Shown here: positions 45,508-58,143 of the stretch, piece by piece | How the letters are laid out: each line of letters starts with the position of its first letter | Position numbering within the stretch: the first letter of the stretch is position 1 | Source of the DNA: Liquidambar formosana | Lineage: Eukaryota; Streptophyta; Magnoliopsida; Saxifragales; Altingiaceae | Direction: 5' to 3' | Assembly (NCBI GenBank): GCA_039720395.1 | Contig: CM077826.1 | Location: 23,888,430 to 23,952,429, forward strand | DNA length: 64,000 nt | Notes under the pieces: model-generated | Database searches by the model: none | What the model was told of the DNA's origin: nothing | What the model saw: only the letters and a program-made list of their open reading frames with translations | Translations under genes and position numbers: made by a program

Positions 45508-47167
45508 TGTTGGGAATCGAACAATAGGGAAAAATAGAAGTGCGGAATATAAAAAATTTTTCCTACGATTCCCAATCCCATGAATCTAACTATGCATAAC
45601 ACAAAATCAAACCCTAACTACAAAGAGGGTTAGAACACTTACAGAATTTTTTGTCTTCTCCTTTTTGCTCCAAGCTTTGATTCCGGACAGCGGTGAATGA
45701 GCAGCCCAAGTGTGCTGCCTCCAACGGTATCCACACCTAGCTAGAGCTTCAAGTCCTTTCTTTCTTCTTCCTTGTTGTTGCTAGAGGTGGAGAAGAGAGA
45801 GAGAGAGAAGAGAGCCTCCAAGGGGCTGGACGGCTAGGGTTTATTGTGCAAGCCTTTTATGCCATGTCACACATAAGTGTGACTTATATAGGCAGCCCAC
45901 TAAAGGGGGCTGGCCATGGGGAAGAAACCCTAATAGGGTTATGTGTAATTACTCTTAATTGCACATTAACCCCTATTATTTGTATCAAATACAAATAGGC
46001 CCATAAAGAACTATTCTTTATTCACTAAAACCCTTTCTCTCATAGACTTTAAAGCCCTTCTTGCATGATCAGTGTGTGACCCATTGGGTTCACATCATTA
46101 AGTAGTAGGAATAGCACGAGGTGTGCACAATGGAACTCTTTCCATTCAGGGTCTAATTGGAACTCCTTCCAATTCCCTAATTGATTATAACTCACTTATA
46201 TCAATTAGGGCTTCTACTAACCATGAGTAACACCTAGCATATGGCTCATGGTGTGGTCCTTAATGAGGTGAATAGTCATTTACAAAGAACCCTTCTGTTA
46301 TAGTTTATAGGTTACAATTGCATCCTTCCTTCAACACAATGTCTCTAATTGAACTAATAGGACATGGAAGTCTGTCAAGTCCCTAGTTCAATTACTTTAT
46401 ACTCATTCATAGATATCAACTCATTGATGAACTCATGAAACTCTTTTCATATTCATCCTACCATGGCCATGGATTTAATGAGTTATATTATGAATGCTAT
46501 ATGAGACATTCTCTCTCTTTTTCCTGAGAGTGATGGATCCCTTGTTGATCACTCACATGCCTTCATACACATAGCAGTAGGGCCAATGAACACCTTTGCA
46601 GACCCCTGAATAGAATCTGCACTTAGTGTTATCAAACTTCTAAAGCTACATGCATAAGGCAACTATGGTGTCTCAGGTCTAAGGATTACTTGTACCACTA
46701 TAACAATGAGAAACTGATTGACAGGCAGGATAAAACTCCATTCAGTTTATCTCATATCTTTGGTCACATTCAGTGTACCTATTCTTGTAATAGGCACCCA
46801 CTTGTTGGTTGTAGTGTCTCCACACAAATAGCTTGAGACTAGCTATCCTCCTATAGAGTCAGCCTAACAAGTGCTAGTCCTATGGTTCATTACTGTCCAT
46901 CATAGTGAACCTTCAACTAGGAATGCTTTAGGAGTTTAGTACAGAGATATATCTATAGTCTCAAAATTACAACTCTTTGTAATTCCATATTCTCAACTCT
47001 AACTCCATGGACATATTATGTAAATATAAATGATGCATATAAACATAATAGAATAAGCCCTTTTATTAAATCAATAATAAATGTGACATACATAAATGAA
47101 ATCAAATGATTGTTCCTAATCCCTAAACAATCATCTCTATGATTGGCTCTAGGGCATAATCCTAACA
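45508..47167 (-). repeat. Copia B 3' LTR
   Basis: TGTTGGGAATCGAAC to ATCCTAACA on the + strand; the CTCCCACTTGCACTA tract follows. Confidence 0.95.
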
Positions 47168-47178
47168 ATCTCCCACTT
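47168..47178 (-). promoter_or_regulatory. Copia B polypurine tract
   Basis: AAGTGGGAGAT on the - strand, adjoining the 3' LTR. Confidence 0.85.
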
Positions 47179-50072
47179 GCACTAAAGCCAATCGACCATG
47201 TATCGCATACCTATCTTCTCAAGATGTTGGTCTTAGACATAACCAATTATGTTTTAAAGCTTTAGTCAGTAGGTCTACAAAAACTTATGTAGATAATATC
47301 TTCTGTAATGTATCTATTACCTCTTCCAATGATTCCTCTAATCACTTGGAATTGTCACTCTATGAGTTTGGACTTTTGATGAGACCGTGATTCCTATACT
47401 TGAGCTATAGACCCATTGTTGTCACAAAACAAGGTGTGGGCAACTCAATGGAAGGAACAACTCTAAGTTCTAAATGAACTTATAGATCCAAACAGTCTCC
47501 TAGACAATGCGACAATTAATTCACCCTTAATAATGGAATCCACTGGATCTTTCATACAGTTCTTCCATTAAGTATTTCACCAACTAAAGTGAATATAAAA
47601 TATACCCCATATGGATTATATACAAATCCATATACCCATCTACTATGAGTTTACAATTTCCATATACAATCCAATATTCCAAATTTGAATTGACTGATAA
47701 CTATTTGTAACAATTACAACATAATAGATATCAGGTTCAATACATAGTGTAGAATAAGGCTTCTTAACACTTTAAGAACCTTACTTGTGTTATCCTAGGG
47801 TACATGCCCTTGAATAATGAATTCTTATCTGAAGTAAATCAGACCTCCCTTAGAATTCTCCATGTTGAACTCCTTCAACATTTTAACTATGTTTAATGAT
47901 TTGGAGATACTTAGCAATCTATATGATCTATCTCTATAGATCTTGTTGGATGCTTCTACCAAATCTTTCATGAATTAGTTTTTCTCCAAAAACCAAAACT
48001 TTACATTAGATAACATTCATATATCATTCATAATGATTATGATGTCATCTATACTTAGGATAAAGAAAAACGATCGCACTCCCACTAACCTTTTATACAC
48101 TCATGATCCATCTATACAATGAGAGAAATCAAACAATTTGATTACTTCAACTTTATAGATGTTCTAATTATGAGAACCTTGTAGTCTATTAATAGACTTC
48201 TATAACTTACACACTTTTATGGTTTTTCACCATTTGATATAACATCCTTATATCCTTTTTGACATATCTCAAATTCAAAATGTGTGTTTATAGATAACAA
48301 GATCCAAATGGATTTCAGCATAACTATTATCAAACAAGTTTCTTTATAGACAACTTTTTGCCTATGTTGAAAACATTCTTAAATAGCCAAGCCTTTTAGG
48401 TCTCTACCTGTCCATATTGGATTTAATGACTCTTAGTCATTTCTCAAGTTGATGTCAAACATCGCCTAATCATAATCAATAGGATTATCTTGGTGATCTT
48501 TATCACCAAAGAACAATTCTTTCACATTCTAATAGAGATACAATATCTCTCTTATGTTAAGAAATATCCAATTTGATCTATGAAAAGATTGTAGTGTAGT
48601 TAAGGGTTTTGTCTTAACAGAGACAAGGGTTGGATCTTTGTTCGTTTGTGGCTTTACAGACAATTCTATAAATTCTATCTACTTTTGCATCTTTCTTGAA
48701 TGAACTCTTTCTCAAGAAAATCCAGCAAACATCCTAATGGACAACTTTTGTTCATTAGGGTAATAGAAATACTATCCCAACCACTTTTGGGATATACCAC
48801 AATTCAACACTTACTTGACCGTATTTCCAGATTGTCTACATTATGTTTCCAGACATACGTAGCACAAGCCCAAGCCTTAACTTCTATAAGTTGGGTTTCT
48901 TCCCATATCATATCTGATATAATTGGGACAAAACTGGAGTGAACCCTAAATTATCAATATGTAGCAATTTTAAGGTATATCCTAGATGGATACATTAGTA
49001 AAACTCATCATGGATCAAACCATATCTTAATAGGGTTCAATTTGTTCTCTTAGATTCACCATTGAGCTATGGTATTCTAAGATGAGTCTACTATAATTGA
49101 ATGCATGCTCTACATGACTGTATACATCACAATGTATAGTCAAATTATAAATGTAACTCATTCACTTCACAAAGTAAAAGATGGGTTTGGTCATCTCATA
49201 ACCAAGTCATAATCGTTACATTTAAATGAGAGTCTCTACATCTCTTGTATTCTCGGAATACGTTGCATTCTCTCTAATTAGTCATTTAAATTCGGAAATC
49301 AAATTTCTAGAATGTCTTAAATGACTTAGTTAAGAAATAAGTTCCCAAAATTAATCTAGCAACTCTTGCTCTATTAAAATTTTTAAAGGTAACTTATTAT
49401 CTACTTAACTTTCTGCTTCGATTTAGATTATACTAGAATCCAAAAACCAAGAAGCAGAACTAACCAACAATTTAGTTTAGAGCATGAACCAAAACTTCAA
49501 AAGTTTGGTTCTTCTAGGAAGACTGATACTTTATCAAGTTCCCTTTACAATACCTTATATTTACTACAAAATAATTATATTTCTTTGTCTTTGACTTTTC
49601 AAGACTTGCTTTCTTCTATGCTTCCATTTTAAATCACATCTAGCTTCTCAAGCTATTCTATGTGATTAATCATTTTTCAAAAGAATGATTATTAATAAAC
49701 AAATTTTATTACATCCTAGTCTAGAAGAAGTCCTTTATAAGTACTATACTTTATAGTATTATTTTACTCACTATACAACCTTTGTATGTGATGTAGGACA
49801 TCAAAGGCACTTGCATTGACTAATTTTGCTTCTGAAGCTCATTAGTCATCAATACTATCATATAGCATGGCAACAAGATGCCAATTACGCATAGTGTCTT
49901 TTTCTTTTTAGGATGTTTTATGGAGGGCCTTTAATAAAAGGCCTAATAGCATATAAGCAATCTTTTGAAGTTGAGAACAATTCTCAATTTCCTAAGTCAA
50001 TCAAAGAAATCGGGTTTAGTCAAACTATCAATATCCTATATATTAGGAAATAGGGGTTTTGAGGTGAGTAAT
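47179..50072 (-). pseudogene. Copia B decayed pol and gag
   Basis: Similar in order to 18310-20918 of copia A but more damaged. Short stretches match the same places (for example 48690-48800 against 19300-19420, and 49840-49930 against the gag QKRMDDD region). No frame longer than about 80 codons survives. Where copia A and E have the gag ATG before GCTCACC, B reads ATTACTCACC, so the start codon is lost. Confidence 0.7.
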
Positions 50073-53000
50073 TAGGTAATCTACATAAACAGAGAATTAG
50101 ATTTCATTTTTATCCATAATGATTGGGTCTTTAATCATATGGTACCTCCCACTATTTTATCAAATTCCATACACCCTCTAATGGAATTCGAGAATCTCAT
50201 TCCTAATGGGGATTGGGGTCCCACTGTGACCTAGAAGCCTCACATGTTAGTTTCTTGGCTTCTAACCCACAATAAGAAGACAACTCTTTGTCTATTGCTT
50301 CATAAGCAAGTTCCAATCGTTTTGCCTCTAGGGAACATACACCTCACATGTTAGTTTCTTGGAATACTTCCCTAGTTAAGTTAAGCCCATCATTCACACA
50401 GGTATGTTTCGCCAAATATATACCTCACATGTTAGTTTCTTGGTATATACCAGTTTAGGCACCCCATGATATCTCATATGTGATAGTTTCAAGTAATGTC
50501 TTTAACATGGGTAGCTCCTACATGTCTGCAGCCAGGTATCCACATTAAGGGACGTTAGATGATCCTATAATGATGGAAGGCAATGAAAAATTCATTCCCC
50601 AATGACTTCTCCATTTTCAACTTAATATTAAATAAGAGGGGTTTTAAAGGGTCTCATCAAATTAACATGCATCCTATGTATCAAAATTTAAACATATAAA
50701 TTATGCTATTTATAATCATACATCTTATGCTATTATAAATCACACATCGCATGCTATTATATATCAACATATATAAAGTACCATATTTTGATATTAGTCC
50801 CTAAGTGAATAGGTAACATATACCAAACTATAGTATTGGAGCTAATACAATTATCTCATAAATTAAAGCTCCCACTATGATGATTATGGACTTTGAGAGG
50901 ATTCAATCCAAGCCAATAGATTGAATCCAAGGTCTAAGGTGGGTGTAGGTGATCGTAAAATAAACCATTCGTAACATGCATGCTTTCTTGAAAAACTTCT
51001 CTAAGCTTTCAAGTCCTTCAATCTGCTCCCTTGGCTTGATGGTCTCCACCATTGGCTTGTTGGTCTGCACCATTGGCTTGTTGGGCTCCATCATACTCCT
51101 TTGGGTCCACCATGCTCTTTAGTGCGCTCTCGATTACATAACATTTACATAATATATAGAAAGGGATACATAAGGGGAATGTGGGGTACATAAGAGAATG
51201 ATAGAGAGAGAGGGAAGGTGGCATGCAAGCCCCAAATAATAAATTACATCACCATAATAAAATTACAACTCTTGAAAAATTATTACAACCCATTCATAAG
51301 ACGGCCAATCACAATTGGTTTAAGGGGTATAGTCCATAATCATCATCCAAACACATACATACAATCTCATTGCATAATGTAAAGAAAAACTGTAAGCATT
51401 AAAACATATGGGCATTATGGTAATTCTCTTGAATGATTTACATTAATCTCATTAATGCATCCTAATCTTATTAGGTTTTAACAAAAATATCCAGAATTAA
51501 ATAAAGTCTTAACATTTAAGACATTTAGTTTCAATTAATCAAATTAATTTTAAACATGTAAAGTTTCCTAAAATAACTCTAATATCCAATATTAGGGTTT
51601 CCTTAATTAAACAAAACAATTTCATTTAATTAAGAATTTCCAGATTTTAATTTAATCCCTAATTGTGTTTTAAACCATTTAAAACATTATAAAATTAATC
51701 AATATTAATTAAATAATTAATATAGGAATTAAATAAAATCATTAAAATGATGAATTAGTGTATTAGGGTTTCCTAAAACCCTAAACCCTAAATGCATAAC
51801 CCTAAACCCTAAATGCAAGCCCTAATCATTAAATGCCTTATGATTGGTCATTTAATGACCAATCATTAAAACCCTAGGTTCATACGGTATTTAATAAAAG
51901 GGATTAGGGTTTAATTAATGCCAAATAGGGTATTTATTACCCTTAATTAATTACACTAATTAGGGTTATCAAAAACCCTAACCCTAGACATCATTAATGG
52001 TATTAATTATGCCCTAACAATTAATAACCATGATTGGTCATTTAATGACCAATCATTAACTCTTAATTAAGGTAATTAATATTCCAATTAGGGTTTTAAT
52101 TAATGCCATAATGAAATTAGGGTTTCATCATTAACTCAAAATTAGGGTTTCATCCTTAACTCTATGCAGCCGTCACTACCAGGGGGCTGCCTGAGCTTGG
52201 CTAGGCTGCCATGGCCACCAACGACTGTGGGAGGCCATGGCCAGCCATGGGAGAACATCCTAGGGGTGTGGGACAAGCCTCTGAACACGTGAGAAGTGGT
52301 GGAAGTGGCTGCCATCATCAAGAACAATCAGGGTTTCCAAAACCCATTGCTGGAGCCATTGTTGCAGACCTTGAAGGTCACAATAGCTTCTAAATCCTTA
52401 TCAATTCGACTCCTCCATTGAAACCAGCTTCTGTATCATGTCCCTACATGAAATACTAAGCTAATAGAAGAGGTTTGGATGATCAAATCATCACCAAGTG
52501 TTCTAAACAATTAAAACAACAGTAGGCTGCCCAGAATTTGACAGCATACTGTCCATGGTCAGAAATTGATTTAAAACCCAGCAAGATGAATGAATTAGGC
52601 ACCAAACGAATTTTCCCAGTATCCTACATGTCTTAGGAAACTAATGCAATTGGTTTCATGCAATTTGGAGTTCCCTAACTCAAGTTCTAATCAAAACTCC
52701 ATTGATGACTTTTCTGCAGAGAAAATCTGCTATGCTGTTCATGAAAAATTTTCAAACTTTTTGAATCTTTTTCCATCAAAACCTTTTTGAAACTTAAAGA
52801 AAATCATATACACATGATATATAATGATCCTACAATGATCTTCCATCATAAATACAGCAGCTTTAATTAGAATTAATTGCAAGAACCTTAGGGTTCTAAA
52901 ACCCAGATTCAGCCTCCATGGTGTTCTTCTCCTTCTTCCTTCTGTTCTAGCATCTTAATCCAATTATGATGCATCTCAATGCTTGGGAACCTTTCCCTAC

Positions 53001-53544
53001 CATGTCTAGAACATAAGCCAAGTGGTGGCAACCATTGCCATGCCTTTGATCTCCATCAATAACTCAAAGTTGTGGCTATTGCATCATTCCCGAGCAAAAC
53101 TGTCTTTCCAGACAGCCTGTAGTAAAAAATTCATAACTTTCACTACAGAACTCGGATTGACGCACCGTTTGTTGGGTTGGAAAGCTTATTCAAAGAGCTT
53201 TCTAACCATATATGGCTCGAAAATTTTGGAGAAGAACTCTGAATTCGGCAGGCAAAACAAGATGACGGTTTTTCATGGCAACCATGAAAACTGTTCATAA
53301 CAGTTTTATAAAACCCTAGTTTCCTTATTCTTCTTCTCCAAACTCAAACCCTATGCAACCTATTGCATCCATGGATACACTTAACCATCAATTAGAAGAG
53401 GAGTAGAAGAGAATTGACCTAGGGTTCCAAACCCTAGGTTCAGCCATGGAGGAAAACCAATTATGCAGAAAAATTTTCCAGATTTTTGAATCATTCAACT
53501 ACACCATAATTTGCAGCCCATATGTATTTTGTATTATGCATAAT
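50073..53544 (-). other. Copia B long 5' leader
   Basis: About 3.5 kb without coding signal. It contains the constant-loop stem-loops (50238, 50342, 50423), palindromes with TGATTGGTCA arms (51841-51865, 52031-52055) and scattered CCCTAAA-like words (51770-51840). It is well conserved with copia A, in contrast to the decayed pol. Confidence 0.75.
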
Positions 53545-53561
53545 CATGGCTCTGATACCAC
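53545..53561 (-). promoter_or_regulatory. Copia B primer-binding site
   Basis: GTGGTATCAGAGCCATG on the - strand, complementary to initiator tRNA-Met and adjoining the 5' LTR. Confidence 0.92.
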
Positions 53562-55221
53562 TGTTGGGAATCGAACAATAGGGAAAAATAGAAGTGCGGA
53601 ATATAAAAAATTTTTCCTACGATTCCCAATCCCATGAATCTAACTATGCATAACACAAAATCAAACCCTAACTACAAAGAGGGTTAGAACACTTACAGAA
53701 TTTTTTGTCTTCTCCTTTTTGCTCCAAGCTTTGATTCCGGACAGCGGTGAATGAGCAGCCCAAGTGTGCTGCCTCCAACGGTATCCACACCTAGCTAGAG
53801 CTTCAAGTCCTTTCTTTCTTCTTCCTTGTTGTTGCTAGAGGTGGAGAAGAGAGAGAGAGAGAAGAGAGCCTCCAAGGGGCTGGACGGCTAGGGTTTATTG
53901 TGCAAGCCTTTTATGCCATGTCACACATAAGTGTGACTTATATAGGCAGCCCACTAAAGGGGGCTGGCCATGGGGAAGAAACCCTAATAGGGTTATGTGT
54001 AATTACTCTTAATTGCACATTAACCCCTATTATTTGTATCAAATACAAATAGGCCCATAAAGAACTATTCTTTATTCACTAAAACCCTTTCTCTCATAGA
54101 CTTTAAAGCCCTTCTTGCATGATCAGTGTGTGACCCATTGGGTTCACATCATTAAGTAGTAGGAATAGCACGAGGTGTGCACAATGGAACTCTTTCCATT
54201 CAGGGTCTAATTGGAACTCCTTCCAATTCCCTAATTGATTATAACTCACTTATATCAATTAGGGCTTCTACTAACCATGAGTAACACCTAGCATATGGCT
54301 CATGGTGTGGTCCTTAATGAGGTGAATAGTCATTTACAAAGAACCCTTCTGTTATAGTTTATAGGTTACAATTGCATCCTTCCTTCAACACAATGTCTCT
54401 AATTGAACTAATAGGACATGGAAGTCTGTCAAGTCCCTAGTTCAATTACTTTATACTCATTCATAGATATCAACTCATTGATGAACTCATGAAACTCTTT
54501 TCATATTCATCCTACCATGGCCATGGATTTAATGAGTTATATTATGAATGCTATATGAGACATTCTCTCTCTTTTTCCTGAGAGTGATGGATCCCTTGTT
54601 GATCACTCACATGCCTTCATACACATAGCAGTAGGGCCAATGAACACCTTTGCAGACCCCTGAATAGAATCTGCACTTAGTGTTATCAAACTTCTAAAGC
54701 TACATGCATAAGGCAACTATGGTGTCTCAGGTCTAAGGATTACTTGTACCACTATAACAATGAGAAACTGATTGACAGGCAGGATAAAACTCCATTCAGT
54801 TTATCTCATATCTTTGGTCACATTCAGTGTACCTATTCTTGTAATAGGCACCCACTTGTTGGTTGTAGTGTCTCCACACAAATAGCTTGAGACTAGCTAT
54901 CCTCCTATAGAGTCAGCCTAACAAGTGCTAGTCCTATGGTTCATTACTGTCCATCATAGTGAACCTTCAACTAGGAATGCTTTAGGAGTTTAGTACAGAG
55001 ATATATCTATAGTCTCAAAATTACAACTCTTTGTAATTCCATATTCTCAACTCTAACTCCATGGACATATTATGTAAATATAAATGATGCATATAAACAT
55101 AATAGAATAAGCCCTTTTATTAAATCAATAATAAATGTGACATACATAAATGAAATCAAATGATTGTTCCTAATCCCTAAACAATCATCTCTATGATTGG
55201 CTCTAGGGCATAATCCTAACA
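53562..55221 (-). repeat. Copia B 5' LTR
   Basis: Same length as 45508-47167 and apparently identical; followed by the GAACG duplication. Confidence 0.95.
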
Positions 55222-57111
55222 GAACGTAGGGGGGTCATAAGGGACCAGAGCACACAGCTCCGCATCCGCCGTCAGCTAGGGCACCACTCTCTTTGCCAAA
55301 TACAGGGCACGGGAGCGAGGGTAGGCAAGCAGGCAAGAAGTCTTTGACATTACTCGAGCCTCCTCCTCCTACTCCGGAGGACCTACCCCAGCTTGCCCTA
55401 ACCACGGGTGAGCACGCATCTGCGCTTGTATCCAAGAAGGAAGAAGGCAGATGAGACTAATGTATCCGCATAAAAATATAAAGCACGATAAATGATATAA
55501 ATAGATAGCTTACCGGGGTAAACCTGTCCAATAACTCTAGGAGGCCGGTATGCCCCAAATCCTTCTAGTCGCCCAAGGGCCTCAGGTCACCTGTGCCCAT
55601 AACTGTCCAAGAGCAGAAAGATAATGATTAAAAGGAAGAAAGGGAAAGATAGAGTACTAATAGTAGATACTTACCGACCACAATCGCCAACAACCGGTCA
55701 AGGAGTCGAACTTCACCCGGCTAAGGGCGTACATGGTGGCGTAGAGGTGTGACAAGACTGCGGTCCCCTATCTGTACTCTCGTACCGCACTAAGGTCCTC
55801 CAGAGCTAGGAGCCCACCGGGCTTGAAAGTCTGTGACACATTAGGGACCAAGTAGGCCCTTATGACATATAGCATGAAGTGCAAGCCATCGCGTCACGTT
55901 CCTCGAATGTTCCCTGCCCATTTTCTGCAAAGGCATGATGCAGGAGTGGCTACTTCATGGTAGCAGTCGGGCATAGTAAGCCCAGGTAATGCTTGGTAAG
56001 CGCATCCCTCTGATCATCGATCAGCTCGAAGGTAAAATGGCGCCCTCTTATCCGGAGGCCTGTAAGACGGTGGAAGTCAAGATGGGTCAAAGTCCACTTC
56101 CTACCAGCCAAATGCAGCGTGTGGGTGGTGTCCCACCAATGCTCAGCCATGCAGAAAACCAGGGTATAGCTCACCTGGCTGTAAATGGTGGCCTGCGTCA
56201 ATGTCCCAAAACCAGCATTAGACACTATCTATTGGGTCTCGAGCATGAGCCTCTCCCACTACCCTGTGAGGCTATCCAGGCTCCCCCTACCAGAGCGCTT
56301 CGAAGGAATCTATAGAATCCAAAAGCAGGTAAGTATATAGGTAAATATCCTACAATGTGTACGCACCCCAATACAATGCGTACGCATCTTATAAAATGCG
56401 TATACAATGAATTGGATGCGTATGCACTGTCCTCTCTATCTTTGAATAGAAAAATACTCATAGAGTGCGTACGCACTTGGATTCATTGCGTACGTAGCCC
56501 ATAGAATGCGTATACATTGAATAGGATGCGTACGCACTATCCTTTCTCCCCTCTGTTCTGAAATAATCCACGAACTACGCACGCACCTCATGATATTGCG
56601 TATGCAGTAGCACAAGATGCATACCATCCTTTTCTGTCCCATTTTTGCTCTGTCTAGAATCCCATTCCCAGGGATACTTATGCAGCTGGTGCAACTGCAT
56701 ACGTGATATATATCATGTGTACGTAGTATCACTAGATGTGTATGCACCTCTGTAACAGAACCAGTCATCTTCAACCTCCGTCCACGACTTCCCCTCCATA
56801 GTCCATTTGGTTTCAGGTAGTTTTCATAGTGTATTTTAGGATCATTTCGTTTCTTTAATATATTCAAGTGTTTATGAGTGATAATCAGGGCAGAAAGAAA
56901 TCAAAAAACACGTAATTGGAAGAATGATAAAACTGAAATGGGTTTTCAAGTTTCAAAAGGAACTTACCCGTTGCTGCCTTGCCATATGCGAAAGATGCTC
57001 CTGAGGACGGTGGAGGATACTAGGAATGGCGTTGGGCCACAGTTGGGGGTCCTAGCGGTTGATGGTGAAGCCCTCGTCATCTCTACGCGGTCTTTTGTTC
57101 TTCGGCGGCAT

Positions 57112-57509
57112 TGTCGATAACGGAGAAACGAATGAGAAGACAAAGGAGGAGAGAGGAGATTTGGGTGCAGTAGGAAAACGAGGCAGAGAGAGGGAAGAGA
57201 ATGCAGAATGGCTTTGGAGCTTCCAAGGGGCGCGCTTTAGAGCTTTGAAGGGGCGGTTATAGAGGAAAGGGGGGGCTGTATCGGGGGTTAATGGTGGAAA
57301 TGCCGGAGAAGAAGAAGGGTTTGGCAAATTTGAAACCCTTCTTCTGCTCAACGGCGTCGTTTCCTTTATTTTTTTTAGAATTCTTGTCTCGGTGCATACG
57401 CAGTGAATGAAGGTGCATACGCAATATCGGTATGGACTTTAGTATTCTTCTCTCGGTGCGTATACACCAAACTAGGTGCGTACGTAGCGTTGGTATGAAT
57501 TTTGTTTAA
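57112..57509. other. Upstream region of element C PMD pseudogene
   Basis: On the - strand this would be promoter and 5' UTR. An open frame continues upstream of the chosen ATG (57112-57351) but has no PMD similarity. Motifs such as GGTGCGTACG and GTGCATACGCA occur at 57390-57490. Confidence 0.45.
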
Positions 57510-57990
57510 AACCCAAGGCCTAGTACCTTCTCAAGGATCTGTCTATTTCCTGGACCTTCGCTAAGGCCCAGTACCCTCGAAAGGGTTCATTCTCGTGGAC
57601 CTTCGTCAAGGCCCGCTACCTTCGAAAGGGCTAATTCCTATCGGACCTTCGTTAAGGCTCATTACCTCGAAAGGGTTCATTCTCGTGGACTTTCATCAAA
57701 CCCTAGTACCCTCGAAAGGGTTCATTCCCGTGGACTTCCGTCGAAGCCTAGTACCCTCGAAAGGGTTCATTCCCCTGGACTTTCATCAAAGCCCATACCC
57801 TCGTTAGGGTTTATTTGCTTGTAGACTATTGTCAAGATCCAGTACCCTTGTCAGGGATTATCTTTGTGGACCTTCGTCAAGGCCCATACCCTCGTTAGGG
57901 ATTATTCGCCATGGACCTTCGTCAAGGCTTGACACCCTTGTCTCCGGACCTTCTTTAAGGTCCAATATCCTCGTTAGGAATCACTACATA
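57510..57990 (+). repeat. Element C hairpin repeat array (about 60-bp unit)
   Basis: About eight units alternating GGACCTTCGTCAAGGCCC and TACCCTCGAAAGGGTTCATT. Both parts form small stems (CCTT-CGTC-AAGG and CCCT-CGAA-AGGG). Not coding. Confidence 0.8.
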
Positions 57991-58143
57991 TCCACTCTGT
58001 TTTGCCCAAACAAAGTCATATCATTCTACATCGCACGGATCGTATTTATTTTGGTTTCCACTTGGTCAACAGGCCAAAATGGTGGCTCTACTAAGTCTTT
58101 CGATATTCCTTGTTAAGTAAGGCGATATCGAAAGAGAGGCAAC

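Larger units (their letters stand above)
45508..55221 (-). mobile_element. Copia B: full-length non-autonomous Ty1/copia element, TSD GAACG
   Basis: 9,714 bp. LTRs 45508-47167 and 53562-55221 are each 1,660 bp and identical where I compared them. GAACG flanks both ends (45503-45507 and 55222-55226). Primer-binding site at 53545-53561, polypurine tract at 47168-47178. The 6.4-kb interior has no long ORF: decayed pol (47179-49500), gag remnants up to about 50072 with the ATG lost, then a leader of about 3.5 kb. Identical LTRs mean recent insertion, so it must have moved using proteins of another element. Confidence 0.95.
45272..57111 (-). pseudogene. PMD pseudogene of element C, split by copia B
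   Basis: Reads right to left. Exon 1 is 57111-56968, starting MPPKNKRPRRDDEGF, 48 codons with TAG at 57052-57054, ending at donor GGTAAG. This is the same exon length and phase as exon 1 of the Gy2 PMD gene. Exon 2 begins near 56309 and holds NAGFGTLTQATIYS, AEHWWDTTHTLHLAGRKW and DFHRLTGLRIRGRHF, with several stops. Later pieces include GGLLALEDLSAV and, after copia B, MAVEDLETWSSSIPY and FARDRLMPSFIGHQ followed by a donor. Copia B sits inside an exon. Intron 1 (56310-56967) carries repeated TGCGTACGCA-type motifs. It is clearly a broken member of the plant mobile domain family. Confidence 0.8.

Noticed and set aside
57112..57351. N-terminal extension of the element C PMD frame
   Set aside because: Proline- and serine-rich translation with no PMD similarity; starting at 57111 gives the 48-codon exon matching Gy2.
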